Made by a program: the position numbers and the translations under genes. A stretch of 58,800 nt of DNA, from positions 1 through 58,800 of the forward strand of contig JAPLPK010000029.1 in the NCBI GenBank assembly GCA_026400275.1, in the 5' to 3' direction. Below the pieces are notes generated by a model. That model was not told where the DNA came from. It was given only the letters and a program-made list of their open reading frames with translations, and ran no database searches. The DNA comes from Burkholderiales bacterium (GTDB taxonomy: Bacteria > Pseudomonadota > Gammaproteobacteria > Burkholderiales > Burkholderiaceae_C). Of the stretch, positions 44,737 to 53,695 are shown piece by piece; position 1 is the first letter of the stretch; each line of letters opens with the position of its first letter.

Positions 44737-45465
44737 ATGACTGAATTTGCCCGTAACGGCGGCCGCGCCGCCGACCAGCTGCGCCCGGTGCGTATCACCC
44801 GGGGCTACACCATCCACGCCGAAGGCTCGGTGCTGATCGAGTTTGGCAACACCAAGGTGCTGTGCACCGCCTCCGTCGAAGAGAAAGTACCCGGCCACAA
44901 GAAGGGCAGCGGCGAGGGCTGGGTGACCGCCGAATACGGCATGCTGCCGCGCGCCACCCATAGCCGCAGTGACCGCGAGGCTGCTCGCGGCAAGCAAACC
45001 GGCCGCACCCAGGAGATCCAGCGCCTGATAGGCCGATCCCTGCGCGCCGTATTCGACCTGAGGCTGCTGGGCGAGCGCACCATCCACCTCGACTGCGACG
45101 TGTTGCAGGCCGATGGTGGCACGCGCACCGCAGCCATCACCGGTGCGTTTGTGGCAGCGCAGGATGCGGTCAGCACCTTGCTGCAAGCCGGCAAGATCAA
45201 GGCTACGCCCATCACCCACAGCGTCGCCGCTATCTCTGTGGGCATTGTGGATGGCACGCCGCTGCTGGACCTGGAATACACCGAAGACTCGGCCTGCGAC
45301 ACCGACATGAATGTGGTGATGACCGGCGCCGGTCATTTCGTCGAAGTGCAGGGCACGGCCGAGGGCGTGGCCTTCACCCGCGCCGAGATGGATGCGCTGC
45401 TGGGCCTGGCCGAAAAAGGCATCGTCGAACTGATGGGTTTGCAACAACAGGCGCTATTGAATTAA
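44737..45465 (+). CDS. rph: Ribonuclease PH
   Basis: Phosphorolytic 3'-5' exoribonuclease that trims tRNA 3' ends. 242 residues. Motifs: [37 protein letters not shown], the phosphate-site run [19 protein letters not shown] (about 85-103), and [20 protein letters not shown] with the catalytic Asp residues. CTGGAG lies 7 bp before ATG 44737. The last codons ALLN plus stop are in the head of a repeat copy. Confidence 0.96.
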   Translation: MTEFARNGGRAADQLRPVRITRGYTIHAEGSVLIEFGNTKVLCTASVEEKVPGHKKGSGEGWVTAEYGMLPRATHSRSDREAARGKQTGRTQEIQRLIGRSLRAVFDLRLLGERTIHLDCDVLQADGGTRTAAITGAFVAAQDAVSTLLQAGKIKATPITHSVAAISVGIVDGTPLLDLEYTEDSACDTDMNVVMTGAGHFVEVQGTAEGVAFTRAEMDALLGLAEKGIVELMGLQQQALLN

Positions 45466-45502
45466 TAGCTTCTTGCGCAGGTAATATCTGCGCTGAAGGC
45501 AT
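45453..45502 (+). repeat. Dispersed repeat copy over the rph end and rdgB leader
   Basis: GCTATTGAATTAATAGCTTC, TTGCGCAGGTAATATCTG, CGCTGAAGGCAT. The rph stop TAA lies in the head, and the GAAGG in the tail is placed 10 bp before the rdgB ATG, so it may act as the rdgB ribosome site. Confidence 0.9.
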
Positions 45503-45508
45503 ATTTTT

Positions 45509-46111
45509 ATGAAAATCGTATTGGCATCGAATAACGCGGGCAAGCTGTTTGAACTGCAGGCCCTGTTCGCCCCGCTGGGCGTGGAACTGGTGGCGCAGGG
45601 CGCTTTGGGCATTTCCGAGGCGGCAGAGCCCTTCCACACCTTTGTTGAGAATGCTCTGGCCAAAGCCCGGCACGCCGCCGAGCACAGCGGCCTGCCCGCC
45701 GTGGCCGACGATGCCGGCCTGTGCGTCGATGCATTCGGCGGCCTGCCCGGCGTGCAGACGGCGTACTACGCCACGCAATTCGGCTACCCCAAGGGCGACG
45801 ACAACAATGTGCGGGCCTTGTTGGAGCAGATGCAGGGCATAGACAACCGCCGCGCCGCACTGGTCAGCACCCTGGTGGCCGTGCGTTCGCCGCAAGACCC
45901 CGAGCCGCTGATCGCAGTGGGCCGCGCTGTCGGCGAGATCACCCGTGCGCCGCAGGGCGAGAACGGCTTTGGCTTCGACCCGGTGATGTTTCTGCCGCAG
46001 TTCGGCAAGACCTTTGCTGAGCTGAGCCCCGAGGTGAAGAACGCCAACAGCCACCGCGGCCAGTCGTCGCGCGCCATGCTGGCCTTGATGCGTGAGCGCT
46101 GGCTGCCATGA
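45509..46111 (+). CDS. rdgB: Non-canonical purine NTP pyrophosphatase (XTP/dITP)
   Basis: RdgB/HAM1 hydrolyses dITP, XTP and ITP and keeps them out of DNA. 200 residues, normal length. Motifs: IVLASNNAGKLFELQALF (residues 3-20), FVENALAKARHAAEHSGLP, VADDAGLCVDAFGG (metal Asp pair, about 68-81), GENGFGFDPVMFLP and NSHRGQSSRAM. ATGA overlap with hemW. Confidence 0.96.
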   Translation: MKIVLASNNAGKLFELQALFAPLGVELVAQGALGISEAAEPFHTFVENALAKARHAAEHSGLPAVADDAGLCVDAFGGLPGVQTAYYATQFGYPKGDDNNVRALLEQMQGIDNRRAALVSTLVAVRSPQDPEPLIAVGRAVGEITRAPQGENGFGFDPVMFLPQFGKTFAELSPEVKNANSHRGQSSRAMLALMRERWLP

Positions 46112-47370
46112 AGGACCTGCAACACTATATGCGCCCCGGCCTGCTGCAGCTGGCCGCGCTACCGCCGCTGTCGCTCTACGTGCACCTGCCCTGGTGCCTG
46201 AAGAAGTGCCCGTACTGCGACTTCAACTCGCACGCGCTGCGGGCTGACGGTGCGCAGACCCTGCATCCCGCCGCCAGTCTGGCTGCGCCCGTACCGACCA
46301 GCGAAGTGCCCGAGCAGCGCTATATCGATGCGCTGATGGCCGATTTGGAGGCCTCGCTGCCGCTGATCTGGGGTCGCACGGTGCACAGCATCTTCATCGG
46401 TGGTGGCACGCCCAGCCTGTTTTCGCCGCAGGCGATAGACCGGCTGATTGGCGACATCCGCGCCCGGCTGCGGCTGGAGCCGGACTGCGAAATCACCATG
46501 GAGGCCAACCCCGGTACCTTCGAGAAAGACCGCTTCCGCGCCTACCGTGGCGCAGGCGTGACGCGTTTGTCGGTCGGCGTGCAGAGCTTCAATGACGCGC
46601 ATCTGAAGGCCCTGGGCCGCGTGCACGACAGCGCCCAGGCGCTGGCAGCGGTGCAGGAGGCGGCGCAGTCGTTTGACACCTTCAACCTCGACATCATGTA
46701 CGCGCTGCCCGGCCAGACGCTACAAGATTTAGAGCGGGATATGCAGACAGCGCTTGCGCTAGGGCCCAAACACATCTCCATCTACCAGCTGACCATCGAG
46801 CCCAACACCTACTTCGCCAAGTTCCCGCCCCAGGTGCCCGAGGACGACCTGGGCTACGACATGCTGGACAAGATCACCGAGATGACCACGGCCGCCGGCA
46901 TGCAGCGCTACGAAGTGTCTGCCTACGCGCTGCCGGGCCATGCCTGCGTGCACAACCAGAACTACTGGCAGTTTGGCGACTACCTGGGGATTGGCGCGGG
47001 TGCGCACAGCAAGCTCAGCTTTGCCCACCGCATCGTGCGCCAGGTGCGCTTTCGCGAGCCCAAGCTGTACATGGACAACGCCCTGGCTGGCAATGCCGTG
47101 ACCCAGGACGAAGACATCGCGCGCGCCGAGCTACCCTTCGAATACATGCTGAACGCGCTGCGCCTGCGCGATGGCTTCGAGCTGCCGCAATTCACCGAGC
47201 GCACCGGCCTGCCGCTGACCCGCATCCAGAAGGGCTTGGCCGAGGGCGAGAGCAAGGGCCTGCTGCAGCGGGATGGCGTGCGTGTGTGGCCTACCGAGCG
47301 CGGCTTCGACTTCTTGAGCGATTTGCAGGCGCTGTTTCTGGCCGATACGCCTCCAGGGCGCCCTGGGTAA
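46108..47370 (+). CDS. hemW: Radical SAM family heme chaperone HemW
   Basis: 420 residues, formerly called coproporphyrinogen-III-oxidase-like. The radical SAM motif CLKKCPYCDF (Cys at about 30, 34, 37) is followed by FIGGGTPSLFSPQAID and ITMEANPGTFEKDR, then LSVGVQSFNDAHLKALGR. The C-terminal HemN_C domain starts near residue 330. HemW inserts heme into target proteins and lacks the extra Cys of true HemN. Residues about 205-219 (LQDLERDMQTALALG) use rare CTA/TTA codons and resemble a repeat copy. Confidence 0.95.
   Translation: MKDLQHYMRPGLLQLAALPPLSLYVHLPWCLKKCPYCDFNSHALRADGAQTLHPAASLAAPVPTSEVPEQRYIDALMADLEASLPLIWGRTVHSIFIGGGTPSLFSPQAIDRLIGDIRARLRLEPDCEITMEANPGTFEKDRFRAYRGAGVTRLSVGVQSFNDAHLKALGRVHDSAQALAAVQEAAQSFDTFNLDIMYALPGQTLQDLERDMQTALALGPKHISIYQLTIEPNTYFAKFPPQVPEDDLGYDMLDKITEMTTAAGMQRYEVSAYALPGHACVHNQNYWQFGDYLGIGAGAHSKLSFAHRIVRQVRFREPKLYMDNALAGNAVTQDEDIARAELPFEYMLNALRLRDGFELPQFTERTGLPLTRIQKGLAEGESKGLLQRDGVRVWPTERGFDFLSDLQALFLADTPPGRPG
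46718..46763 (+). repeat. Possible strongly diverged repeat copy inside hemW
   Basis: CGCTACAAGATTTAGAGC, then GCAGACAGCGCTTGCGCTAG and GG. It has a head-like start and a GCGCTAG arm, and a local cluster of CTA, TTA and CTT codons unlike the flanks. The match is weak. Confidence 0.3.
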
Positions 47371-47422
47371 AGTCTTGTGTACTTGGGGTGAGTGCAGGGT
47401 AGTTTGCTAGGTGCGCCGATAA

Positions 47423-47438
47423 AATTGTCTAGACAATT
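47423..47438. promoter_or_regulatory. Perfect 16-bp palindrome upstream of the MHS transporter gene
   Basis: AATTGTCTAGACAATT, its own reverse complement, 67 bp before the transporter start. TTGT-N-ACAA palindromes are common operators for GntR (FCD) regulators. TAAAAT (47420-47425) overlaps its left end and could be a -10 box, so binding would repress. No GntR gene is adjacent. Confidence 0.6.
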
Positions 47439-47504
47439 AATCGCGCTGTGTATGTCGCCACCCCGTTGCGGATGGCGCATGCCGCCACCGTTCGAGAGCC
47501 CCGC

Positions 47505-48791
47505 ATGCGTACCTCTACCGCTCCCTCTGCATCGAAGTTCGGCACCGTTTTACGGGTGACCAGTGGCAACTTCATGGAGATGTTCGACTTCTTCCTGTTC
47601 GGCTTTTACGCCACCTACATCGCCAAGACCTTCTTCCCCGCAGCGGATGAGTTTGCGTCGCTGATGTTCACCTTCATGACCTTTGGCGCGGGCTTTCTGA
47701 TGCGGCCGCTGGGCGCCATCTTCCTGGGCGCCTATGTGGACCGCGTGGGGCGGCGGCAAGGCCTGATCGTGACCCTGGCGCTGATGGCTACCGGCACGGT
47801 GCTGATCGCCTGCGTACCGGGTTATGCCAGCATCGGCTACCTGGCCCCGGCCCTGGTGCTGACCGGGCGCTTGCTGCAGGGCTTCTCGGCGGGTGTGGAG
47901 CTGGGCGGCGTGTCGGTCTACCTGGCCGAGATGGCCACGCCGGGCCACAAGGGCTTTTACGTAAGCTGGCAGTCGGCCAGCCAGCAGGTGGCCATCATCG
48001 TCGCCGCTGCGCTGGGTTATGCGCTGAACATCTGGCTGACGCCGCTGCAGATTGGTGACTGGGGCTGGCGCGTGCCTTTCTTCGTGGGCTGCATGATCGT
48101 GCCGGTGCTGTTTGTGCTGCGCCGCTCGCTGCAGGAAACCGAGGAGTTCAAGCAGCGCAAGCACCGGCCTGACACGCGGGCCATCTTCCGCTCCATGCTG
48201 GACAACTGGGGCCTGGTGATCGCCGGCATGATGCTGGTGGCCATGACCACGGTGTCGTTCTACCTGATCACGGTTTACACCCCCACCTTTGGCAAAAGCG
48301 TGCTGCACCTGAGCACCACGGACGCGCTGGTGGTGACCCTGTGCGTGGGCATTTCCAACTTCATCTGGCTGCCGGTGATGGGCGCGCTGTCGGACCGGAT
48401 TGGCCGGCGCCCGATTTTGCTGTTCTTCACGGTGCTGACCATCGTTAGTTCTTACCCGGCCATGGCCTGGCTGACGGCCGACCCCAGCTTTTCCAAGATG
48501 CTGTCGGTAGAGCTGTGGCTGTCCTTTCTGTATGCCAGCTACAACGGCGCGATGGTGGTGGCGCTGACCGAGGTGATGCCGGTAGAGGTGCGTACCGTGG
48601 GTTTTTCGCTGGCCTACAGCCTGGCGACTGCGATCTTTGGCGGCTTCACCCCGGCCATCGCTACAGGCCTGATCGAGGCCACCGGCAACAAGGCCGCGCC
48701 GGCCATGTGGATGTCGTTTGCCGCTGTGTGCGGGCTGATCGCCACCCTGGTGTTGTACCGCAAGCGCGCGGTAGCGGCGCTGGCGCACTGA
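47505..48791 (+). CDS. MHS-family MFS transporter (citrate/tricarballylate:H+ symporter type)
   Basis: 428 residues, 12 helices. MHS marks: [20 protein letters not shown] (about 14-33), GAFFLGAY-type loop [34 protein letters not shown] (about 123-137) and [13 protein letters not shown] in the second half. Family substrates are di- and tricarboxylates, shikimate or proline; it most resembles the CitA/TcuC group. ATG 47505 was chosen; upstream codons lie next to the palindrome. Stands alone after hemW. Confidence 0.9.
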   Translation: MRTSTAPSASKFGTVLRVTSGNFMEMFDFFLFGFYATYIAKTFFPAADEFASLMFTFMTFGAGFLMRPLGAIFLGAYVDRVGRRQGLIVTLALMATGTVLIACVPGYASIGYLAPALVLTGRLLQGFSAGVELGGVSVYLAEMATPGHKGFYVSWQSASQQVAIIVAAALGYALNIWLTPLQIGDWGWRVPFFVGCMIVPVLFVLRRSLQETEEFKQRKHRPDTRAIFRSMLDNWGLVIAGMMLVAMTTVSFYLITVYTPTFGKSVLHLSTTDALVVTLCVGISNFIWLPVMGALSDRIGRRPILLFFTVLTIVSSYPAMAWLTADPSFSKMLSVELWLSFLYASYNGAMVVALTEVMPVEVRTVGFSLAYSLATAIFGGFTPAIATGLIEATGNKAAPAMWMSFAAVCGLIATLVLYRKRAVAALAH

Positions 48792-48860
48792 TCCGACTTA
48801 TTCCTTTTCGCCGTGAGGCCCAGGCCCAGGCCTAGCGGCTTAGGGTAGGGGCCGTCGCAC

Positions 48861-49712
48861 CTAGTTGCGGGCGCGGCGCAGGCTGCTTAGGCGCTCGGAG
48901 ATGCTGTCCAGGTCCAGCGCGTCTTGCGAGCAGATCAGGTACTTTTCCAGATCGACTACGGCCTGGGCGCTATTGCCCAGTGCGGCATGGGCCAGTCCCC
49001 GGTCGCGGTATTCGCTCCAGGCTTCGGGCAGCAGCACGATCAGGCGGTTTTGTACGGCCAGTACGCGCACCCAGTCGCTTTGCGAGGTGTGGATGTCCTT
49101 CAGGTTGCGCAGCATGCGGGCCAGGATGTCGCGAGAGGGCGCCGCCTGCAGGTACAGGCCCAGTGGGGCTTCAAAGTCGTCCACCAGGCCGTTGTGGCGG
49201 ATGAAGGGCTCCAGCCGCTCGGACAGCTCTTCGCGGCTCAGCGACTGGCCGGTGAACGGGTCCATCACCACCTGGCCCTTGGGCAGGTTGACCTTAACCA
49301 TGAAGTGGCCGGGGAAGGCCACGCCGCGCACCGCCAGGCCTATGCCCTGGGCCAGCTCCATCCACAGCACGGCCAGCGAGATGGGGATGCCGCGGCGGGT
49401 CCGCAGCACCGCATTCAGGTAGCTGTTGTCGGGGTCGTAGTAGTCGTTGACGTTGCCGCCGAAGTTCAGGTCGCGGTAGAAGAACTGGTTCAGCGAGCGC
49501 AGGCGCTGCAGCGGGGCGGAGTCGGGCGGCAGGCGGCGCTTCAGCCGGGCCAGCAACTGGTCCATATCGCCCAGTACCTGTTCCATGTCCAACTCGGGGT
49601 ATTCGTCTTGCGCCAGACTGGCCGCCGCCTCTAGCAAGGGCAGCTGTTCGTCGCTTTGCACCAACGAGGCAAAGTATTCAAGTGCGGTGGGTGCTTCGAA
49701 GCGGATCTGCAT
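48861..49712 (-). CDS. SirB1 family protein (transglutaminase-like with TPR)
   Basis: 283 residues. The central part is a transglutaminase-like fold (LRSLNQFFYRDLNFGGNVND, RRGIPISLAVLWMELAQGIG, VRGVAFPGHFMVKVNLPKG), and the end has TPR-like helices (YRDRGLAHAALGNSAQAVVD). Related to SirB1/YchA near prmC in enterobacteria; biochemical role unknown. Located 45 bp after murJ on the same strand as its probable second gene. Confidence 0.88.
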   Translation of the reverse strand: MQIRFEAPTALEYFASLVQSDEQLPLLEAAASLAQDEYPELDMEQVLGDMDQLLARLKRRLPPDSAPLQRLRSLNQFFYRDLNFGGNVNDYYDPDNSYLNAVLRTRRGIPISLAVLWMELAQGIGLAVRGVAFPGHFMVKVNLPKGQVVMDPFTGQSLSREELSERLEPFIRHNGLVDDFEAPLGLYLQAAPSRDILARMLRNLKDIHTSQSDWVRVLAVQNRLIVLLPEAWSEYRDRGLAHAALGNSAQAVVDLEKYLICSQDALDLDSISERLSSLRRARN

Positions 49713-49757
49713 AACGTCTTTGTAGTGGAGCGAGGGGGCGTCGTCAAGCTACGGGAC

Positions 49758-51323
49758 TCAATGCCGCAGAAGTTTACGTATCTTTAAGCCAGATGCCCAC
49801 AATGCTACGAAATAAATAGCTGCTGATGCAAGTAGTACAAGCGCCAGAAGCCCAATTCGTTCCAATTTTTCATGCTCGTAATGGGTCCAGGGCACGGCAT
49901 TCGCCGCCCACAGCAGGAAGATTGCCAGCAAGGCGCTTGACGCCAGCACCTGCAGAATGAACTTCCACCAGCCTGGCAGCGGCTGGTAGCTGCCGCGCTG
50001 GCGCAGCCCAATCAGCAGCCAGCAGGCGTTCACCATCGCGCCCAGGCCGACCGACAGGGTCAGCGCTGCGTGCTGGAATACCGGCACCAGTGCGAAGTTG
50101 AAGACCTGGGTTATCACCAGCACCGCCACCGCAATGCGGGCCGGGGTTTTCATATTGTGGCTGGCATAAAAGCCGGGGGCCAGCACCTTGATGGCCACCA
50201 CGCCCAGCAGCCCCACGCCCCAGCCCATCAGCGCGCGGGCAGTCTGTTCCACATCGCTTTCGGCAAACACGCCGTAATGGAAGATAACGGCCACCAGCGG
50301 CGTAGCAAAGGTCAGTAGCGCCACCGAGCAGGGTACGGCCAGCAGCAACAGCAGGCGCAGGCCCCAGTCCAGCATGGCGGAGTATTGTTTGGGGTCGTTG
50401 GCCGCGCGGGCACCGGCCAGCTGCGGCATCAGCACCACGCCCAGGGCCACGCCCAGCATGGCGGTGGGGAATTCCATCAAGCGGTCGGCGCCGCTGATCC
50501 AGCTCACGCTGCCGGGGGCCAGGCGCGAGGCGATCTGGGTGTTGATGAAGATGGAAATCTGCGCCACGCCGACGCCCAGCAGCGCAGGTACCATCAGTTT
50601 TGCTACATTTTTAGTAGCTTCGTCCGCCCAAGCGGTGCGCACGGCAGCCCAGCTGATCCCTATGTTGGGAAACAGGCCCAGCCGTTTCAGGGCGGGAATT
50701 TGCACGCCCAGCTGCAGCAGGCCGCCCAGCATCACGCCGATGATTTGCGCGTAAATGGGTTCTATGCCGTGGCTGCGGAACCAGGGCGTGCCCCAGAAGG
50801 TTGCGGCAATCATGGCGATGTTCAGCAGCACTGGCGTGGCGGCGGGCACAGCGAAGATCCGCCAGGTATTCAGAATACCCGAGGCCATGGACACCAGCGA
50901 AATGAACAGGATGTAGGGAAACATCCAGCGCGTCATCACGGTGGCTGCCGCGTAGGCCTGCGGTTCTTGCTGCAGGCCGCCGGCCATGCCCCACACCAGC
51001 AGCGGCGCCCCTGTAACGCCCAGCACACAGGTGATGGCCAGCACCCAGGTTAGCAAGGTGGCTACGTGGTCTATCAGTTGCTTGGTGGCGCCCAGCCCAT
51101 GGGTGGCCTTGCTGGCCGCCAGCACCGGCACAAAGGCCTGGCTGAACGCGCCTTCGCCAAACAGGCGGCGGAACAGGTTGGGAATGCGGAACGCCACGTA
51201 GAACGCGTCGGTCATGGCGTTGGCGCCAAAGGTGGCGGCAAACAGCTGGTCGCGGACCAGGCCGCCCACGCGGGAGGCCAGGGTCAGCAGGGAGATGGTG
51301 GATGCAGATTTGAAGAGGCTCAC
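49758..51323 (-). CDS. murJ: Lipid II flippase MurJ
   Basis: 521 residues, MOP-superfamily, about 14 membrane helices. The opening SLFKSASTISLLTLASRVGG then RDQLFAATFGANAMTDAFYV is diagnostic, with FRIPNLFRRLFGEGAFSQAF next (the conserved Arg residues of the central cavity). It flips lipid II across the inner membrane for peptidoglycan synthesis. GTG at 51323 was chosen by family comparison; the open frame goes on to 51392. Two stretches (near residues 225 and 495-510) are encoded by repeat copies. Divergent from rpsT. Confidence 0.94.
   Translation of the reverse strand: MSLFKSASTISLLTLASRVGGLVRDQLFAATFGANAMTDAFYVAFRIPNLFRRLFGEGAFSQAFVPVLAASKATHGLGATKQLIDHVATLLTWVLAITCVLGVTGAPLLVWGMAGGLQQEPQAYAAATVMTRWMFPYILFISLVSMASGILNTWRIFAVPAATPVLLNIAMIAATFWGTPWFRSHGIEPIYAQIIGVMLGGLLQLGVQIPALKRLGLFPNIGISWAAVRTAWADEATKNVAKLMVPALLGVGVAQISIFINTQIASRLAPGSVSWISGADRLMEFPTAMLGVALGVVLMPQLAGARAANDPKQYSAMLDWGLRLLLLLAVPCSVALLTFATPLVAVIFHYGVFAESDVEQTARALMGWGVGLLGVVAIKVLAPGFYASHNMKTPARIAVAVLVITQVFNFALVPVFQHAALTLSVGLGAMVNACWLLIGLRQRGSYQPLPGWWKFILQVLASSALLAIFLLWAANAVPWTHYEHEKLERIGLLALVLLASAAIYFVALWASGLKIRKLLRH
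49803..49851 (+). repeat. Dispersed repeat variant inside the 3' end of murJ
   Basis: TGCTACGAAATAAATAGCTG, CTGATGCAAGTAGTACAAG, CGCCAGAAGCC. It encodes, on the other strand, LLALVLLASAAIYFVALW, the last membrane helix. The inner part TGCAAGTAGTACAAGCG differs from the GCGCAGG type and may be a second subfamily. Confidence 0.6.
50600..50640 (+). repeat. Probable partial repeat copy in the middle of murJ
   Basis: TGCTACATTTTTAGTAGCTT then CGTCCGCCCAAGCGG. The head and TAGCT block fit well; the right half is only loosely related. It lies antisense to codons for DEATKNVAK. Confidence 0.4.
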
Positions 51324-51362
51324 CCGTTGAGTGTAGCCCGCCAGCCTCGGTGTGCAGGTGCC

Positions 51363-51371
51363 TGCTATAAT
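51363..51371 (+). promoter_or_regulatory. Extended -10 promoter of rpsT
   Basis: TGCTATAAT is a perfect extended -10 (TGN-TATAAT), 47 bp before the rpsT ATG. No good -35 is visible (AGCCTC at 17 bp spacing), as expected for an extended -10 promoter. Confidence 0.7.
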
Positions 51372-51417
51372 CGTGGGCTTTGCTGGCAACATCCTCTAAC
51401 ACCTAAGGAATCATATT

Positions 51418-51723
51418 ATGGCAACCAAGCCTAAGAAAAAGAACCCCCGCCTGGCCTCCGGCCGCAAGCGCGTCCGCCAGGACATCAAGATCAACGCTGC
51501 GAACACCTCGCTGCGTTCCAAATACCGTACCGCTGTGAAGAACGTTGAAAAAGCCGTTCTCGCTGGCGACAAGACCAAAGCCACCGAACTGTTTGCCAAG
51601 ATGCAAGCTGTGGTGGACACGGTTGCCGACAAGGGCATCTTCCACAAGAACAAGGCAGCTCGCGATAAGAGCCGCCTGAGCACCAAGGTGAAGGCGCTGG
51701 GCGCCGCACCTGTAGCCGCTTAA
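51418..51723 (+). CDS. rpsT: 30S ribosomal protein S20
   Basis: 101 residues, very basic and Ala-rich, binding 16S rRNA at the base of the body. [17 protein letters not shown] near the start and [20 protein letters not shown] near the end are typical of betaproteobacterial S20; the C-terminal AAPVAA is a short extra tail. Codon use is strongly biased, as in highly expressed genes. Own promoter (TGCTATAAT) and own strong terminator: a single-gene unit. Confidence 0.97.
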   Translation: MATKPKKKNPRLASGRKRVRQDIKINAANTSLRSKYRTAVKNVEKAVLAGDKTKATELFAKMQAVVDTVADKGIFHKNKAARDKSRLSTKVKALGAAPVAA

Positions 51724-51800
51724 TTTATTAAGCAAACCGCCCGGACTGCTTAGCGCGAGCTAGTTGGTCCGCCGTTTTGTGGGTGCGCTGCCAGCACAGC

Positions 51801-51836
51801 AAAAAACCGCCAGAGCGCAAGCTCTGGCGGTTTTTT
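51801..51836. terminator. Strong bidirectional terminator after rpsT
   Basis: AAAAAACCGCCAGAGC, loop GCAA, GCTCTGGCGGTTTTTT: a perfect 10-bp GC-rich stem extended by A/T runs, so it works in both directions and also serves the convergent DUF3579 gene. Confidence 0.95.
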
Positions 51837-51893
51837 CGTTATGGGGCCGGGTTTGTTTGATGTTGCCAGCCCCTGGTTAGGGGTGGCGGTGCC

Positions 51894-52244
51894 TTATTTG
51901 GACGTGGCGTCGGGGATCAGGCAGGCCTCAGCCACTTGCAGGCCGTTGTCGCGTGCGAAGTTGATGGCGAAGTCCCAGGCCATCACGTCGTAGTCGCGCA
52001 GTTCGTGGTTCAGGATCACGCACTTGATGCCGTTGATGGTGGTGGGCACGCACCAGGGGGAATAGCTGAGGTGGCTGCCGGGCTGGGCGCCACCGGGGCG
52101 AAACTGGCTCAACACGCCGGCCAGGCGCTCGGCCCAGTCACTGGGGCGGAAGGCTTTTCCGTTGCTCGTGACACCTTGGATAAAGACTTCTTTGGCAGCG
52201 TTGGAAACCATCAGGTGGGGCTTTTGAGTAGGGGTTTGGTGCAT
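51894..52244 (-). CDS. DUF3579 family protein
   Basis: 116 residues from ATG 52244, or 105 from ATG 52211 (MVSNAAKEVFIQGVT). The family core is EVFIQGVTSNGKAFRPSDWA, ERLAGVLSQF, SPWCVPTTINGIKCVILNHE. Small soluble protein of Betaproteobacteria; function unknown. Neither start has a clear Shine-Dalgarno. It is divergent from argD with a 248-bp gap and ends near the rpsT terminator. Confidence 0.85.
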   Translation of the reverse strand: MHQTPTQKPHLMVSNAAKEVFIQGVTSNGKAFRPSDWAERLAGVLSQFRPGGAQPGSHLSYSPWCVPTTINGIKCVILNHELRDYDVMAWDFAINFARDNGLQVAEACLIPDATSK

Positions 52245-52336
52245 CCCAGATGGGAGTTCTGCGAGGCAGCAATGGACCGAATCATAGCGGCAATAGGCCT
52301 GTCTGCGGTGCTTTGTTGCAGCGCACAAGAATTGTA

Positions 52337-52348
52337 TCTTATATAAGA
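52337..52348. promoter_or_regulatory. Palindrome TCTTATATAAGA in the DUF3579-argD gap
   Basis: A perfect 12-bp palindrome in an AT-rich stretch, 93 bp before the DUF3579 start and 145 bp before argD. Its position in a divergent gap suggests an operator or a promoter-overlapping site. The protein that binds it is unknown to me. Confidence 0.4.
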
Positions 52349-52492
52349 CTGAGGTCTTTTTGTGGGGGCTTGCTGGGGGCGTAAAGCATTGCAGTAATGC
52401 GCAATTGTCAAAAAACCGTGCAATCTCTGCGCCTAAAATTGCGTTTCAGCGGTTCTGTTGACCCTGAATCCCCGTTTATTTTGGAGAACTGC

Positions 52493-53695
52493 ATGACCGC
52501 TTTCATTGAGGCTTCCTCACCCCACACCATGAACACCTATGGCCGACTGCCGATTGCGCTGTCGCATGGCCAAGGTGTGCGTGTGTGGGACGTGAACGGC
52601 AAGTCTTACCTGGATGGTCTGGGCGGCATCGCGGTCAACACCCTGGGCCACAACCACCCCAAGCTGGTGCCGGCCCTGCAGGACCAGATCGGCAAGATCA
52701 TCCATAGCTGCAACTATTACCACATACCTAACCAGGAAAAACTGGCCGCTAAGTTGGTGGAACTGTCGGGCATGACCAACGTATTCTTCTGCTGCACCGG
52801 CTTGGAAGCCAACGAAGCCGCCCTGAAGCTGGCGCGCAAGTTTGGCCACGACAAGGGCATTGAACGCCCCGAGATCGTGGTCTATGAAAAAGCCTTCCAC
52901 GGCCGCAGCATCGCCACGCTCAGCGCTACCGGTAACGAGAAGATCCAGAAGGGCTTTGGCCCCATGGTCGAAGGCTTCATCCGCGTTCCGCTGAACGATA
53001 TTGAGGCCCTGAAGAAGGCAACCGAGGGCAACCCCAATGTGACGGCGGTGTTCTTCGAGACCATCCAGGGCGAGGGCGGCGTGAACCCGATGCGCGTCGA
53101 ATACCTGCAACAGGTGCGCAAGCTCTGCGATGAGCGCGACTGGCTGCTGATGATCGACGAAGTGCAGTGCGGCATGGGCCGTACCGGCAAATGGTTTGCC
53201 CACCAGTGGGCGGGCATCAAGCCCGACGTGATGCCGCTGGCCAAGGGCTTGGGCTCGGGCGTTCCGGTGGGTGCGGTTGTCGCTGGCCCCAAGGCCGCCA
53301 ACATCTTCCAGCCGGGCAACCACGGCACCACCTTTGGCGGCAACCCGCTGGCCATGCGCGCCGGGGTGGAAACCATACGCATCATGGAAGAAGAAGGCCT
53401 GCTGGAGAACGCGGCCACCGTCGGTGAGCACCTGCAAGCTGCGTTACGCCGTGAATTGGCGGGCGTGGAAGGCTTCGTGGAAGTGCGCGGTCAGGGCCTG
53501 ATGATTGGCGTGCAACTGGCCCGTCCCTGTGGCGTGCTGGCCCAGCGAGCGGTAGATGCAGGCCTGCTGATCAGCGTCACGGCCGACAGCGTGATCCGTT
53601 TGGTGCCCCCTCTGATCATGACGGCCGCCGAGGCCGACGAGCTGGTCGGCATTCTGTGTCCCTTGGTCAAGCAATTTTTGGCAGAACCCGTATGA
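52493..53695 (+). CDS. argD: Acetylornithine (aspartate family) aminotransferase
   Basis: 400 residues, class III PLP aminotransferase: it makes N-acetylornithine in arginine synthesis, and in E. coli also serves lysine. Motifs: YLDGLGGIAVNTLGHNHPKL, FFCCTGLEANEAALKLARKF, FFETIQGEGGV, LMIDEVQCGMGRTG (Asp for PLP N1) and the Lys in PLAKGLGSGVPVGA (about 246). TTGGAGAAC lies before ATG 52493. The stop overlaps argF (ATGA). Confidence 0.93.
   Translation: MTAFIEASSPHTMNTYGRLPIALSHGQGVRVWDVNGKSYLDGLGGIAVNTLGHNHPKLVPALQDQIGKIIHSCNYYHIPNQEKLAAKLVELSGMTNVFFCCTGLEANEAALKLARKFGHDKGIERPEIVVYEKAFHGRSIATLSATGNEKIQKGFGPMVEGFIRVPLNDIEALKKATEGNPNVTAVFFETIQGEGGVNPMRVEYLQQVRKLCDERDWLLMIDEVQCGMGRTGKWFAHQWAGIKPDVMPLAKGLGSGVPVGAVVAGPKAANIFQPGNHGTTFGGNPLAMRAGVETIRIMEEEGLLENAATVGEHLQAALRRELAGVEGFVEVRGQGLMIGVQLARPCGVLAQRAVDAGLLISVTADSVIRLVPPLIMTAAEADELVGILCPLVKQFLAEPV

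Noticed and set aside
47353-47366. Palindrome CCAGGGCGCCCTGG at the end of hemW as a terminator
   Set aside because: It is inside the last hemW codons and has no T-run or loop; likely a chance feature of GC-rich codons.
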